From NCBI GenBank assembly GCA_965219875.1, contig CBDCOW010000001.1, positions 124,001 through 188,000 of the forward strand: a stretch of DNA of 64,000 nt, written 5' to 3'. The position numbers were made by a program, and so were the translations under genes. Positions within the stretch are counted from its first letter, which is position 1. Each line of letters begins with the position of its first letter. This stretch comes from DAOUKH01 sp965219875 (lineage in GTDB: Bacteria; Chloroflexota; Dehalococcoidia; SHYB01). The notes under the pieces are model-generated. The model had not been told where the DNA came from and ran no database searches. It worked only from the letters and a program-made list of their open reading frames with translations. Of the stretch, positions 16,970-24,983 are shown one piece after another.

Positions 16970-18520
16970 GTGCCACCTCCTTCTGACAGCGGTGGGCAGG
17001 CCGCGCTCGACTACCACGCCGCCACCAAGCACTCGCCGATCACCATTCGGACGAACCGGCACTTCCTCGATTGGGCGAACCAGCCGATGCCATTCAAGGT
17101 CTACGAGGACCTGGACCCTATCGAGCTACCGCGCGGCCTCTCTCCCTCCTCGATCCCGGCCCTCGACGCTATCGGCGGCGGCATCTCGGCGGCGGAACGC
17201 GCCCCGGCGCTCGCCGACCTGGCCAAGCTGCTCTACTACTCCGCCGGCATCACCAAGAGCTACGACCACGGCGGACACAAGCTCTACTTTCGCGCCGCCG
17301 CCTGCACCGGCGCGCTCTACCACGTCGATCTCTATCTCGTCTGCGGCGAAATCGAGGGCCTGGAGGCGGGCGTCTATCACTTCGGCGCCCACGACTTCGC
17401 CCTGCGGCGGCTGCGGGCCGGGGACTATCGGGAGACCGTGACCGAGGCGTCGGGGCGGCATCCCTGGGTCGTCGACGCTCCGGCCACGCTGGTCTTCGCC
17501 AGCACCTACTGGCGCAACTCCTGGAAGTACCAGTCGCGGGCCTACCGGCACGTGGGCTGGGACAGCGGCACCATGCTGGCGAACCTCCTCGCCGTGGCTG
17601 CGGCGTCGGAGCTACGGGCCGGGGTCGTGGCGGGCTTCACCGACGGGCCCATCGAGACGCTGCTAGGACTCGACCCGCAGTGGGAAGGGGCTGTGGCGCT
17701 GGTCCCCATCGGGCAAGGCGTAGGCCCGACGCCGACGACCCCCGACACGCCGCCGCTCGACCTGAAGACCGCGCCGTTGTCCCGCACGATGGTGGACTAC
17801 CCAAAGATACGCGAGTTGCAGGCGGCCTCGTCGCTGGTCACGCCCGAAGAGGCTGCCGCTTGGCGGGGCGACCCGCCTCCGCGCCACGACCCTCCACCGG
17901 CGCGGACGCCGGTCGCGCTGAAGCCACTTCCCACCCAGGCAAACGGCGAGGACGGGCCACGGATCATCGAGGAGATCATCCAGCGGCGCGGGTCGCCGCG
18001 CGCCTTCGCCCGCGAGCCGATCGATTTCGAGCAGCTTTCCGCCTGCCTCGCTTCGGCAGACGCGCCTCTCGCCGCCGACTTCCTTGGTGAGGCGGCCAGG
18101 CCGGTGAACGAGATGTACGTTATCGCCAACGCCGTCGACGGGCTGGAGCCGGGCGTCTACCACTACCGCCGCGAGGAGCGTGCCCTGGAGCCGCTGATGC
18201 TGGGAGACTTCCGCGATCAGGCCGGCTTTCTGGGCCTGGAGCAAGACCTTCCCAAGGACGCCGCGGCGGATGTCTTCTTCACCGTCGAGCTTGAACGGCT
18301 CGCCGAGCGGTTCGGCGACCGGGCCTACCGCGCCGCGCAGCTGGAGGCGGGCGTGATGGGCGGCAGGCTCTACCTGGCGGCCTACGCACAGGGGTTCGGC
18401 GCTTCTGGGCTCACCTTCTTCGACGACGAGACCATCGACTTCTTGTCACCGCACGCGGCGGGCAAGAGCGTGACGTTTCTGGTGGCCCTAGGGAAGCGGG
18501 CCAAGCGCCGCGCGCATTAG
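16970..18520 (+). CDS. SagB-type oxidoreductase with two nitroreductase-like domains
   Basis: 516 residues, GTG start. Domain 1 covers about 1-265 (LLYYSAGITKSY, LYHVDLYLVCGEIEGLEAGVYHF). Domain 2 covers about 315-516 (IEEIIQRRGSPRAFAREPIDF, GLEPGVYHYRREERALEPL). SagB/ThcOx enzymes are FMN-dependent azoline dehydrogenases of peptide natural products. No YcaO cyclodehydratase or precursor peptide is seen within the window, so this is a stand-alone tandem member, a form known in many bacteria whose substrate is unknown. The next gene starts nine bases downstream. Confidence 0.85.
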   Translation: MPPPSDSGGQAALDYHAATKHSPITIRTNRHFLDWANQPMPFKVYEDLDPIELPRGLSPSSIPALDAIGGGISAAERAPALADLAKLLYYSAGITKSYDHGGHKLYFRAAACTGALYHVDLYLVCGEIEGLEAGVYHFGAHDFALRRLRAGDYRETVTEASGRHPWVVDAPATLVFASTYWRNSWKYQSRAYRHVGWDSGTMLANLLAVAAASELRAGVVAGFTDGPIETLLGLDPQWEGAVALVPIGQGVGPTPTTPDTPPLDLKTAPLSRTMVDYPKIRELQAASSLVTPEEAAAWRGDPPPRHDPPPARTPVALKPLPTQANGEDGPRIIEEIIQRRGSPRAFAREPIDFEQLSACLASADAPLAADFLGEAARPVNEMYVIANAVDGLEPGVYHYRREERALEPLMLGDFRDQAGFLGLEQDLPKDAAADVFFTVELERLAERFGDRAYRAAQLEAGVMGGRLYLAAYAQGFGASGLTFFDDETIDFLSPHAAGKSVTFLVALGKRAKRRAH

Positions 18521-18529
18521 GGGGCCGGC

Positions 18530-19774
18530 ATGGGCAGAACGATCTTCACGAACGCCAATCTGGTTGACGGCGAGCGCCCGGCGCGCGGGGGCGCGGTCGT
18601 CGTCGTCGAAGGGGAGCGCATCGCCGCCGCGGGGGACGGGCCGCCACCAGCCCTCCCCGGCGACCGAGTGATCGACCTAGCCGGCAAGACGGTCATGCCC
18701 GGGATGATCACGTGCCATCTCCACGCCGCCTACCAGAACGTGGGCGCGGGGACGGCTCCGCCCGGCATGGAGGCGCCGCCGGCGCTCCAGGCGATCCGCG
18801 CCGCGAAGAACGTGGAGACGGTGCTGATGAGCGGCTTCACCGGAGCCGTGGGGGCCAGCGTGTCCCACGACATCGACGCCTCGCTCAAGGAGGCTATCGA
18901 CGCCGATCTCATCCCCGGGCCGCGGCTCATGCCGTCGAGCCGCGACCTGGTCACGACCGCCGACTCGAACGACTCCGCGCCGTGGTGGTGGGAGGCCCGC
19001 GAGCTCGGCGCGGTGCGCATCTGCAACGGCCCCGACGAGTTCCGGTACGCGGTGCGCGACGAGATCAAGCGCGGCGCGGAGATCATCAAGCTCTACCCCA
19101 CCGGCGGCCATGGGGTGAAGCTGCCCAAGGACACCATGACCGTCACTCGTGCCGAGATGGACGCCGCCGTCGACGCGGCCCACGCGCTGGGGAAGCTGGT
19201 GCGCGGGCATATCGTCTCCAAGCGCGTCATTCTCGAAGCCGTCGACGCCGGCGTCGACGTCATCGACCACGCCGACATGATGGACGCGGAGTGCATCGAG
19301 GCGTTCCTGGGAGCAGGATCGTTCGTGCTGCCGAGCCTCTATCTCCCGCTGCGGATCATGGAGGAGGCCGAGGCGCGGGGCGAGAGCGCCTTCGGCTGGT
19401 GGGGTGCGCTGAAGCGGGACTTCGAGTACACCTGCAGCATCCTCGCCGAGGCCTCCGCCGCGGGCGTCAAGATCTGCGTCGGCGACGACTTCGGGACGTC
19501 GGTGACGCCGCACGGCGACTACGCCAAGGAGCTCGCGGTCTACACGCGGCACGCCGGCGCGTCGCCCCTCGACGTGATCCGGTGGGCCACGGTGAACGGC
19601 GCCGCGCTGCTCGGCATGAGCGACGACCTAGGCACCATCGAAAAGGGCAAACTGGCCGACCTGCTGGTGGTCGACGGCGACCCCACCGTCGACATCACGG
19701 TACTCCAAGACCGCGAGCGGTTGCTCGGCATCATGAAGGGCGGACGATTCTACAAGGACGCGCTGGCGGACTAG
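18530..19774 (+). CDS. amidohydrolase (imidazolonepropionase/prolidase-like)
   Basis: 414 residues. Metal ligands of the subtype-I amidohydrolase fold can be read: HLH in MITCHLHAAY, the carbamylated-Lys segment EIIKLYPTGGHG, His in VRGHIVSKR, His in GVDVIDHADMMD and Asp in CVGDDFG. The pattern matches the family of Xaa-Pro dipeptidase/imidazolonepropionase-like hydrolases frequent in soil and marine Chloroflexota. The substrate is unknown, perhaps a cyclic amide or N-acyl amino acid. It is the last gene of a plus-strand run and converges on two lipoprotein genes. Confidence 0.88.
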   Translation: MGRTIFTNANLVDGERPARGGAVVVVEGERIAAAGDGPPPALPGDRVIDLAGKTVMPGMITCHLHAAYQNVGAGTAPPGMEAPPALQAIRAAKNVETVLMSGFTGAVGASVSHDIDASLKEAIDADLIPGPRLMPSSRDLVTTADSNDSAPWWWEARELGAVRICNGPDEFRYAVRDEIKRGAEIIKLYPTGGHGVKLPKDTMTVTRAEMDAAVDAAHALGKLVRGHIVSKRVILEAVDAGVDVIDHADMMDAECIEAFLGAGSFVLPSLYLPLRIMEEAEARGESAFGWWGALKRDFEYTCSILAEASAAGVKICVGDDFGTSVTPHGDYAKELAVYTRHAGASPLDVIRWATVNGAALLGMSDDLGTIEKGKLADLLVVDGDPTVDITVLQDRERLLGIMKGGRFYKDALAD

Positions 19775-19787
19775 GGAAGCGCCGGGC

Positions 19788-20537
19788 CTAGCAGCCGTAA
19801 CGGTCGAGGATGGCAAGGACCTCCTCGGACAGCCCCGCTCTCGCTTCCGCTTCGGCCTGGAGCGCCGCGGCGAAGTCTGGGCCGAAGAACCCGCCCATTT
19901 CCTCCTGGACCGCCTCATTGATTAAGCGGTCTTTCTCCTCATCGGTCTTGGTCGCATCGAGGCCGATCTGGAGAAGTCGGGGGAACATATTCTGGACGAG
20001 GCCCAAGAAATCCTCCACGAAGAGGGCGTCGGCGGGGTGGGACTCGGCCGCGAAGCGCAGGGCTTCCAGGACTCGCACCCGGGCGTTGTGGTAGGCCGGA
20101 AGATCTGCCGGCGGGGCCAAGGTGCCAAAGGAGCTGACGCCGGCGGCCGCCAACTCCGCTAGCGTGCCCCAGGTCAGGGGTCCGAGTGCTTCAAGCGTGC
20201 TTGGGTCGCCGTCGAACGTTCCAACCCGGTTGAAGACCTGCACGGCGGCGATCGACCCGCACGCCTGGGCGTAGACCTCCACCTCCGGGCCCACGGGCGG
20301 CGTCGGCGTTGGCGGTGGCGGCGTCCAGGTCGGGGCAGGGGTATACGTCGGGGCCGGCGTGTACGTCGGCACCGGCGTGTAGGTCGGGCCGGGCGTGGGT
20401 GGCGGCGCGGGCGTCGGCGTCGCCGTTGGCGGCAGTGGGGTCGCCGTTGGGGTCGGCGTGGGCTCAGGGCTGGAGCACGCGGCGACGGTCAGCGCCGCCG
20501 CCACGGCTATGCTCAGTAGGGTGACAGGTTTGAACAT
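19788..20537 (-). CDS. Pro/Thr-linker lipoprotein, paralogue A
   Basis: 249 residues. A lipobox signal peptide ends VAACSS, with lipidated Cys at 21. A Pro-Thr linker with PTYTPAPTWTP units follows to about residue 80. A helical C-terminal domain has Cys at VYAQACGS and a final Cys in the ending AILDRYGC. It is a paralogue of the gene immediately upstream, three bases away. The two end Cys positions are shared, suggesting a disulfide between the N- and C-terminal ends of the domain. The function is unknown; such proteins are extracytoplasmic and membrane-anchored. Confidence 0.85.
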   Translation of the reverse strand: MFKPVTLLSIAVAAALTVAACSSPEPTPTPTATPLPPTATPTPAPPPTPGPTYTPVPTYTPAPTYTPAPTWTPPPPTPTPPVGPEVEVYAQACGSIAAVQVFNRVGTFDGDPSTLEALGPLTWGTLAELAAAGVSSFGTLAPPADLPAYHNARVRVLEALRFAAESHPADALFVEDFLGLVQNMFPRLLQIGLDATKTDEEKDRLINEAVQEEMGGFFGPDFAAALQAEAEARAGLSEEVLAILDRYGC

Positions 20538-20540
20538 GAC

Positions 20541-21368
20541 TTAAGCCGTCAAGCACTCATAGCGCTCCAGGATGCTCAAGGTCTCCTCAGAGAGCGCCTC
20601 CCTAGCTTCCGTCTCGGCGTTGACCGCCTCGACGAAGTCCGGGCCAAAGAACTCGCCTAGTTTCTCCTCAGCGAGCTCTTGAATCAACTGTTCCTTCTGC
20701 TCCTCCGTCTTGTTCGGGTCGAGGCTGATCTCGATCGCCTTCGGGAAGACGTCCTGCAAGAACTCCTCCAGGAAGGCCTGGATGAACAGACCTCCACTGG
20801 GACGCGCCTGGGCAGCATCACGGAAGGCTTTGATGGTGCCCAGCCTAGCGTCATGATATGCCTGAATCTCCGGCGGCGGCATGAGTTGGCCGAGGTTGTT
20901 CACGGCACCATCGAGCGAGTCCGCGAGCTTGCCCCAAGTGAGGGTGCCGGTCGGATCGAGTGTGAGGGGATCACCCTCGAACGAATTCAGCTGGTTGATG
21001 AACTGGATCGCGACGTCCATCTGGCACTGCTGCGCGTAGACCTCGACCGGCGACCCTGAGGGCGCCGGCGCGGCCGTCGGCGCGGGCGCAGCCGTAGCCG
21101 CCGGTGCGGGTGGCTGCGTGGCTGGGACCGGTGTGGCTGTCGGCGGGACTGGCGTGGCCGTCGGCGGCACCGGTGTAGCCGTCGGTGGGACCGGCGTCGC
21201 CGTCGGTGGGACTGGCGTGGCCGTCGGTGGGACCGGTGTGGCGGTTGGCGCGGGCATTGGGGTGGCCGTCGGGGGGACCGGCGTCGCCGTGGGGTCTGCG
21301 CCGGAACATGCGGCGACCGCCAAGACCGCGGCGAGGGCGGCGCTCATCAATGTGATTCGCTTGAACAT
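20541..21368 (-). CDS. Pro/Thr-linker lipoprotein, paralogue B
   Basis: 275 residues with the same plan as its neighbour: a signal peptide ending AVAACSGAD, a linker of repeated PPTATPV hexa/heptads (about 27-85), then the helical domain starting VEVYAQQCQM and ending SILERYECLTA. The Cys in QQC and the Cys in YEC match paralogue A. Shared blocks include FEGDPLTL, LTWGKLAD, FFGPDFVEAV and EALSEETLSILERY. SD GGAG lies 8 bases before the ATG, and a strong inverted repeat (21382-21401) lies just beyond it. Confidence 0.87.
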   Translation of the reverse strand: MFKRITLMSAALAAVLAVAACSGADPTATPVPPTATPMPAPTATPVPPTATPVPPTATPVPPTATPVPPTATPVPPTATPVPATQPPAPAATAAPAPTAAPAPSGSPVEVYAQQCQMDVAIQFINQLNSFEGDPLTLDPTGTLTWGKLADSLDGAVNNLGQLMPPPEIQAYHDARLGTIKAFRDAAQARPSGGLFIQAFLEEFLQDVFPKAIEISLDPNKTEEQKEQLIQELAEEKLGEFFGPDFVEAVNAETEAREALSEETLSILERYECLTA

Positions 21369-21381
21369 AGTCTGGGCTCCT

Positions 21382-21401
21382 TGCGCAGTTTGAACTGCGC
21401 A
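21382..21401. promoter_or_regulatory. 20-bp inverted repeat in the leader of the lipoprotein pair
   Basis: TGCGCAGTT-TG-AACTGCGCA: perfect 9-bp arms, 13 bases upstream of the start at 21368 and next to its SD. It could be an operator or a leader hairpin controlling translation. Confidence 0.45.
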
Positions 21402-21476
21402 CCGCTCCCGCGCCTGCCTTCTCCTCGCTCCTTCGTTACTACGAATGCTTAGTTTGGACGGGTTCTGTCGTCTCCG

Positions 21477-22874
21477 CTACGCGCTTGGTTTGGTCATGGC
21501 GAAGGGGTCGAGAATGCGAGCGAGGTCGTCCGCGCTGAGGTCCGTCTGCTCCTCGGCGACTTCGGCGATGGTCCGCCCCGACTTCGCGGCGTCCTTGGCG
21601 ATGGCGGCGGCCCTGTCGTAGCCGACGACGGGCGCGAGGGCCGTGGCCAGCATGAGCCCGCGCTCGACGGAGTCCGGCCCCTGGCTCGTCGCCTCCAAGC
21701 CCTCGACGCACTGCGTGGCGAAGTTCGACGCCCCCGCGGCGAGCAGGTCGATGCTCTGGAGGACGTTATAAGCGGCGAGCGGCATCATCGTGTTGAGCTC
21801 GAAGAAGCTCCACTCGCCGCTCTGGGTCACCGCCGAGTCGTTGCCGATAACCTGGGCGCAGACCTGTATGAGCGACTCGGCGATCACGGGGTTCACCTTG
21901 CCGGGCATAATCGAGCTTCCCGGCTGCACCTCGGGCAGCGCGAGCTCGCCGATCCCGGCGCGCGGCCCCGATCCGAGGAACCGAACGTCGTTGGCGATCT
22001 TGAGCATGCTGACCGCGACGGTGCGGAGGCAGCCGCTGGCCTGCACGACGCCGTCGAGGGTCGCCTGGGCCTGGAAGTGGCTATCGGTCTCGCGGATCTC
22101 GACGCCCGCGGCGGCGGAGACCTTCGCGCACGTGCGGCTTGCGAACTCGGGGTGGGTATTCACCCCGCTGCCCACGGCGGTGCCGCCCAGTGCGACTTCG
22201 CGGAGGTCTGCCCGCGCCGCGTCGAGCCGGCGCAACCCGCGCTCCATCTGGCCGGCGTAGCCATCAAACTCCTGGCCCAATGTGACCGGGGTGGCGTCCT
22301 GGAGGTGCGTGCGCCCCGTCTTGACGATGTCGGCGAACTCGTCGCTCTTCTTCCGCAGGGCGGCGTGTAGCTCATCCAAAGCCGGCGCGAGCCGTTCCTC
22401 GATTTCAATCAGCGCCGCCAGGTGTATCGCGGTGGGGATGACGTCGTTCGACGACTGCCCAAGGTTCACGTGGTCGTTGGGATGGACCGCTTTCGAGCCG
22501 CGGCCCTCGCCGAGCAGCTCGCCGGCGCGGTTCGCGATCACTTCGTTGGCGTTCATGTTGGTCGAGGTGCCCGACCCCGTCTGGAAGATATCGACGACGA
22601 AATGTTCGTCGAGCTTGCCCTCGGCGACCTCGTCCGCCGCCGTCGCGATGGCGCCGGCGGTCTTCGCATCGAGCAGCCCCAAGTCTTGGTTGGTCTCGGC
22701 GGCGCTGCGCTTGATCAGTCCAAGCGCCCGGATGAAGGAACGCGGAAAGCGCAGGTCGGAGATGGGAAAGTTCAACACCGCGCGCATCGTCGAGGCGCCG
22801 TAGTACGCCGCTTCGGGGACCTCCATCGGGCCCATGGTGTCGCGCTCGATGCGCACGCCGCTCTTTGGCGTCAC
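21477..22874 (-). CDS. fumC: fumarate hydratase, class II
   Basis: 465 residues when started at the GTG at 22874, which has GGAGG at 22885-22881; the longer reading to 22910 lacks such support. The class II signature GSSIMPGKVNP is present, as are GSGTSTNMNANEV and HPNDHVNLGQSSND, which supply substrate-binding residues. It converts fumarate to malate in the TCA cycle as an oxygen-stable, iron-free homotetramer. Aspartase and argininosuccinate lyase share the fold, but the GTSTNMN and HPN-D-VN blocks fit fumarase. Confidence 0.95.
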   Translation of the reverse strand: MTPKSGVRIERDTMGPMEVPEAAYYGASTMRAVLNFPISDLRFPRSFIRALGLIKRSAAETNQDLGLLDAKTAGAIATAADEVAEGKLDEHFVVDIFQTGSGTSTNMNANEVIANRAGELLGEGRGSKAVHPNDHVNLGQSSNDVIPTAIHLAALIEIEERLAPALDELHAALRKKSDEFADIVKTGRTHLQDATPVTLGQEFDGYAGQMERGLRRLDAARADLREVALGGTAVGSGVNTHPEFASRTCAKVSAAAGVEIRETDSHFQAQATLDGVVQASGCLRTVAVSMLKIANDVRFLGSGPRAGIGELALPEVQPGSSIMPGKVNPVIAESLIQVCAQVIGNDSAVTQSGEWSFFELNTMMPLAAYNVLQSIDLLAAGASNFATQCVEGLEATSQGPDSVERGLMLATALAPVVGYDRAAAIAKDAAKSGRTIAEVAEEQTDLSADDLARILDPFAMTKPSA

Positions 22875-23039
22875 AGGATACCTCCGCCCACCAGTATACC
22901 CGACACTCATATGCCCTATAGGCTACGGGCGCCCCGTCTTCCCACGCTCCCTTGCGGTCGCGGGGGGGAGCGCCAGCATCCGCCCCTCTAGGCGCGCGGG
23001 CGCCGCAGGCGCCCCTCCTCCCTCGGCCACACTTACGCA

Positions 23040-23073
23040 AATAGGCCACGCTCCCCGGGGAGCGTGGCCTATT
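23040..23073 (-). terminator. perfect 34-bp palindrome, probable terminator
   Basis: The arms of 17 bp (AATAGGCCACGCTCCCC and its complement) meet without a spacer. It lies 34 bases after the stop of the amidohydrolase gene (minus strand) and before fumC, so it can end that transcript. The U-run after it is poor (TTTG). GGGCGCC-GCA-GGCGCCC lies close by (about 22999-23015). Confidence 0.6.
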
Positions 23074-23106
23074 CGGATCCAGACTATACGTGAGGGCGGA
23101 GGACGC

Positions 23107-24246
23107 CTATTCGTCGTCCTCGAGGCCGTAGAGCTCCATCGCGTTACCGCACGTCATGGCGTACTTCTCGGGCTCGGGCACGCCGTCGAACATGTCGGAG
23201 ATCACCTTGCGGCTGTAGGGCCAGTCGTTGCCGTGGTGCGGGTAGTCGTTCGACCACATGATGTTGCGCACACCGACGTCCTCGCGATTCTTGACGGCGA
23301 AGCGGTCGATGATGAACGTGACGAGCCAGTTGCGGCGGAAGTAGTCGCTGGGCAGCATCTTCAGGTCGCAGCCGGTCATCGACCGGTTCCGCCAGTAGCG
23401 GTCGTCCCACCATGCCAGCACGGCGGGAATCCATCCCGCCTGGACTTCGACGCCGACCATCTTGAGCGTGGGGTAGCGGTCGAAGACGCCCTTGTGGATG
23501 ATGTCCGACATCGTCTGGGGGAAGCTGCCGAACGGCATCCCGCCGAGCATGGTGTTCAGGTTCTCCGAAGCCGCCGCGGCGGCGATGGCGGCCTCCTTGG
23601 CGTTGCGCTTCCCGCCGCCGATGTTGATGTGGATGTGGACCGGCATTTCGAGGCTCTCCGCCTCAGCCCAGAACATCTCTTCGTCCTTGCCCAGCGTCGG
23701 ATTGCCGCTCGGCCAGTGGGTCAGGATGACGCCGCGGTAGCCGGACTTCTTCGCGTTTTTCAATTCGGCAAGACTGTTCTCGATACCCAGGTTCGGCATC
23801 TGGTACATCGGTATCAGCCGGCGGTGATCGGCGGCGGAGAACTCGTTGTAGATCCAGTCGTTGTAGGCGGCGACGCCGGCCTTGTGGAACTCCTCGTCGT
23901 CCGAGCCGGTGAAGTAGGTCATCATCCGCTGCGAGGGATAGAGTACCTCCGCGTCGACCCCGTCGAACATCATCTCCTCGACGCGGGCGTCGCCCTCGAA
24001 GCAGCCCCTGTTGATCGTCTCATAGGTCGAGCCGTGCCAGTGCATCTCTTCGTACTTCTGGCCGGCGGTCGTGACCATGCCGATCGCTGCCGGCGCTACG
24101 TCGGGGAAGAATTCCCACGCGTCGCCGCCCTTGGGGTCCTTCACCACGCGGGGGGCGCGGTCGTGGAACTTCTTCGGCAGATACCGCAGCCACATGTCCG
24201 GGGGCTCGATGGTGTGCCCGTCCGAGTTGACCACCTTGTATTTCAT
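23107..24246 (-). CDS. amidohydrolase-2 family metal-dependent hydrolase
   Basis: 379 residues. It starts KYKVVNSDGHTIEPPDMWLR, giving an N-terminal metal-site His in a reduced D-x-H form. HIHINIGGG in the middle and MWSNDYPHHGNDWP near the C-terminus give further ligands. This is the ACMSD/uracil-5-carboxylate decarboxylase-like branch, whose members decarboxylate or hydrolyse small aromatic acids. It has the same overall plan as the hydrolase at 62470 (SADDHLDMHTLPPDLW, ASDYPHGDG), so the two are distant paralogues. The substrate is unknown. Confidence 0.85.
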   Translation of the reverse strand: MKYKVVNSDGHTIEPPDMWLRYLPKKFHDRAPRVVKDPKGGDAWEFFPDVAPAAIGMVTTAGQKYEEMHWHGSTYETINRGCFEGDARVEEMMFDGVDAEVLYPSQRMMTYFTGSDDEEFHKAGVAAYNDWIYNEFSAADHRRLIPMYQMPNLGIENSLAELKNAKKSGYRGVILTHWPSGNPTLGKDEEMFWAEAESLEMPVHIHINIGGGKRNAKEAAIAAAAASENLNTMLGGMPFGSFPQTMSDIIHKGVFDRYPTLKMVGVEVQAGWIPAVLAWWDDRYWRNRSMTGCDLKMLPSDYFRRNWLVTFIIDRFAVKNREDVGVRNIMWSNDYPHHGNDWPYSRKVISDMFDGVPEPEKYAMTCGNAMELYGLEDDE

Positions 24247-24370
24247 CGCTTTCCTCCATTCGCCTCGCCGCGCGCCGACGCGTGGGCGGGCGCATCTTTG
24301 CTCCGAGTGAGCATAGCATAACGGCGCCGCCGGTTGACCCCCGCCGGAGTATGCAAGAGCCGGCCTCGCT

Positions 24371-24379
24371 TGATAGGAT
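24371..24379 (+). promoter_or_regulatory. extended -10 promoter before DoxX gene
   Basis: TGATAGGAT, 65 bases before the ATG at 24444. The 197-base gap 24247-24443 is divergent and holds no other gene. Confidence 0.35.
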
Positions 24380-24443
24380 CCGGCGCACTTTCGGCGAACG
24401 CGGCAGTCCCAGTCAACCGGCGGAAAGGACGGAAAAGGGTTCC

Positions 24444-24908
24444 ATGGACGACGAAGGGAACGGCATCTTCGGAAGCCAGCTCCTAAGATTCACGGATGAG
24501 TTCTTCCTGCTGTTCCGCGTGCTCTTCGCCTTTTTCGTCGGCCTGCATGGTTGGCAGAAGGCGTTTGGACTCTGGGGATTCCCCGTACCGCACCCCACCG
24601 ACAAGCTCATCACCGCGGCCGGGTGGGTTGAGTTCATCTGCGCCTTCCTCATCGGGCTTGGCGTCTTGACCCGGCTCGGCGCCGGCGCGCTCACCGTGAT
24701 GATGATCGTCGCCTACTTCCGGATTCACTTTGCCTTTGACGCCTGGCCTCACCTGTACCCCAACCCGGCCGGCGACATGGGCTCCGCCTTCGGCGCCCAC
24801 GGCGGCGAAGTCCCGCTTCTCTGGTTCCTGATCGCCGGCGCCATCGGCATTCTTGGCAGCCGCAAGTGGGGCATCGAGCGCCTGCTCTTCAAGAAGGAAC
24901 TCCTCTAA
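24444..24908 (+). CDS. DoxX-family membrane protein
   Basis: 154 residues from ATG 24444. Four hydrophobic segments are readable: FFLLFRVLFAFFVGLHGWQK, VEFICAFLIGLGVL, ALTVMMIVAYF and PLLWFLIAGAIGILG. The order and the GWQKAFG / GWVEFICAFLIGLGVLTR motifs fit DoxX/DoxD-like proteins. These are subunits or relatives of thiosulfate:quinone oxidoreductase and part of oxidant-resistance complexes in other phyla. No sulfur-oxidation gene is adjacent, so a specific role is not assigned. Confidence 0.85.
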   Translation: MDDEGNGIFGSQLLRFTDEFFLLFRVLFAFFVGLHGWQKAFGLWGFPVPHPTDKLITAAGWVEFICAFLIGLGVLTRLGAGALTVMMIVAYFRIHFAFDAWPHLYPNPAGDMGSAFGAHGGEVPLLWFLIAGAIGILGSRKWGIERLLFKKELL

Positions 24909-24983
24909 GGCGTCTCTCCAACACCAGGGCCGACCCAGGGGCCGCGGGCGCGCCGCGGCTCCTACCGGCCTTCGGGAGCCTTC

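Noticed and set aside
21118..21393. 91-residue ORF of VAVGGTG repeats
   Set aside because: Antisense of the Pro/Thr linker of the lipoprotein gene.
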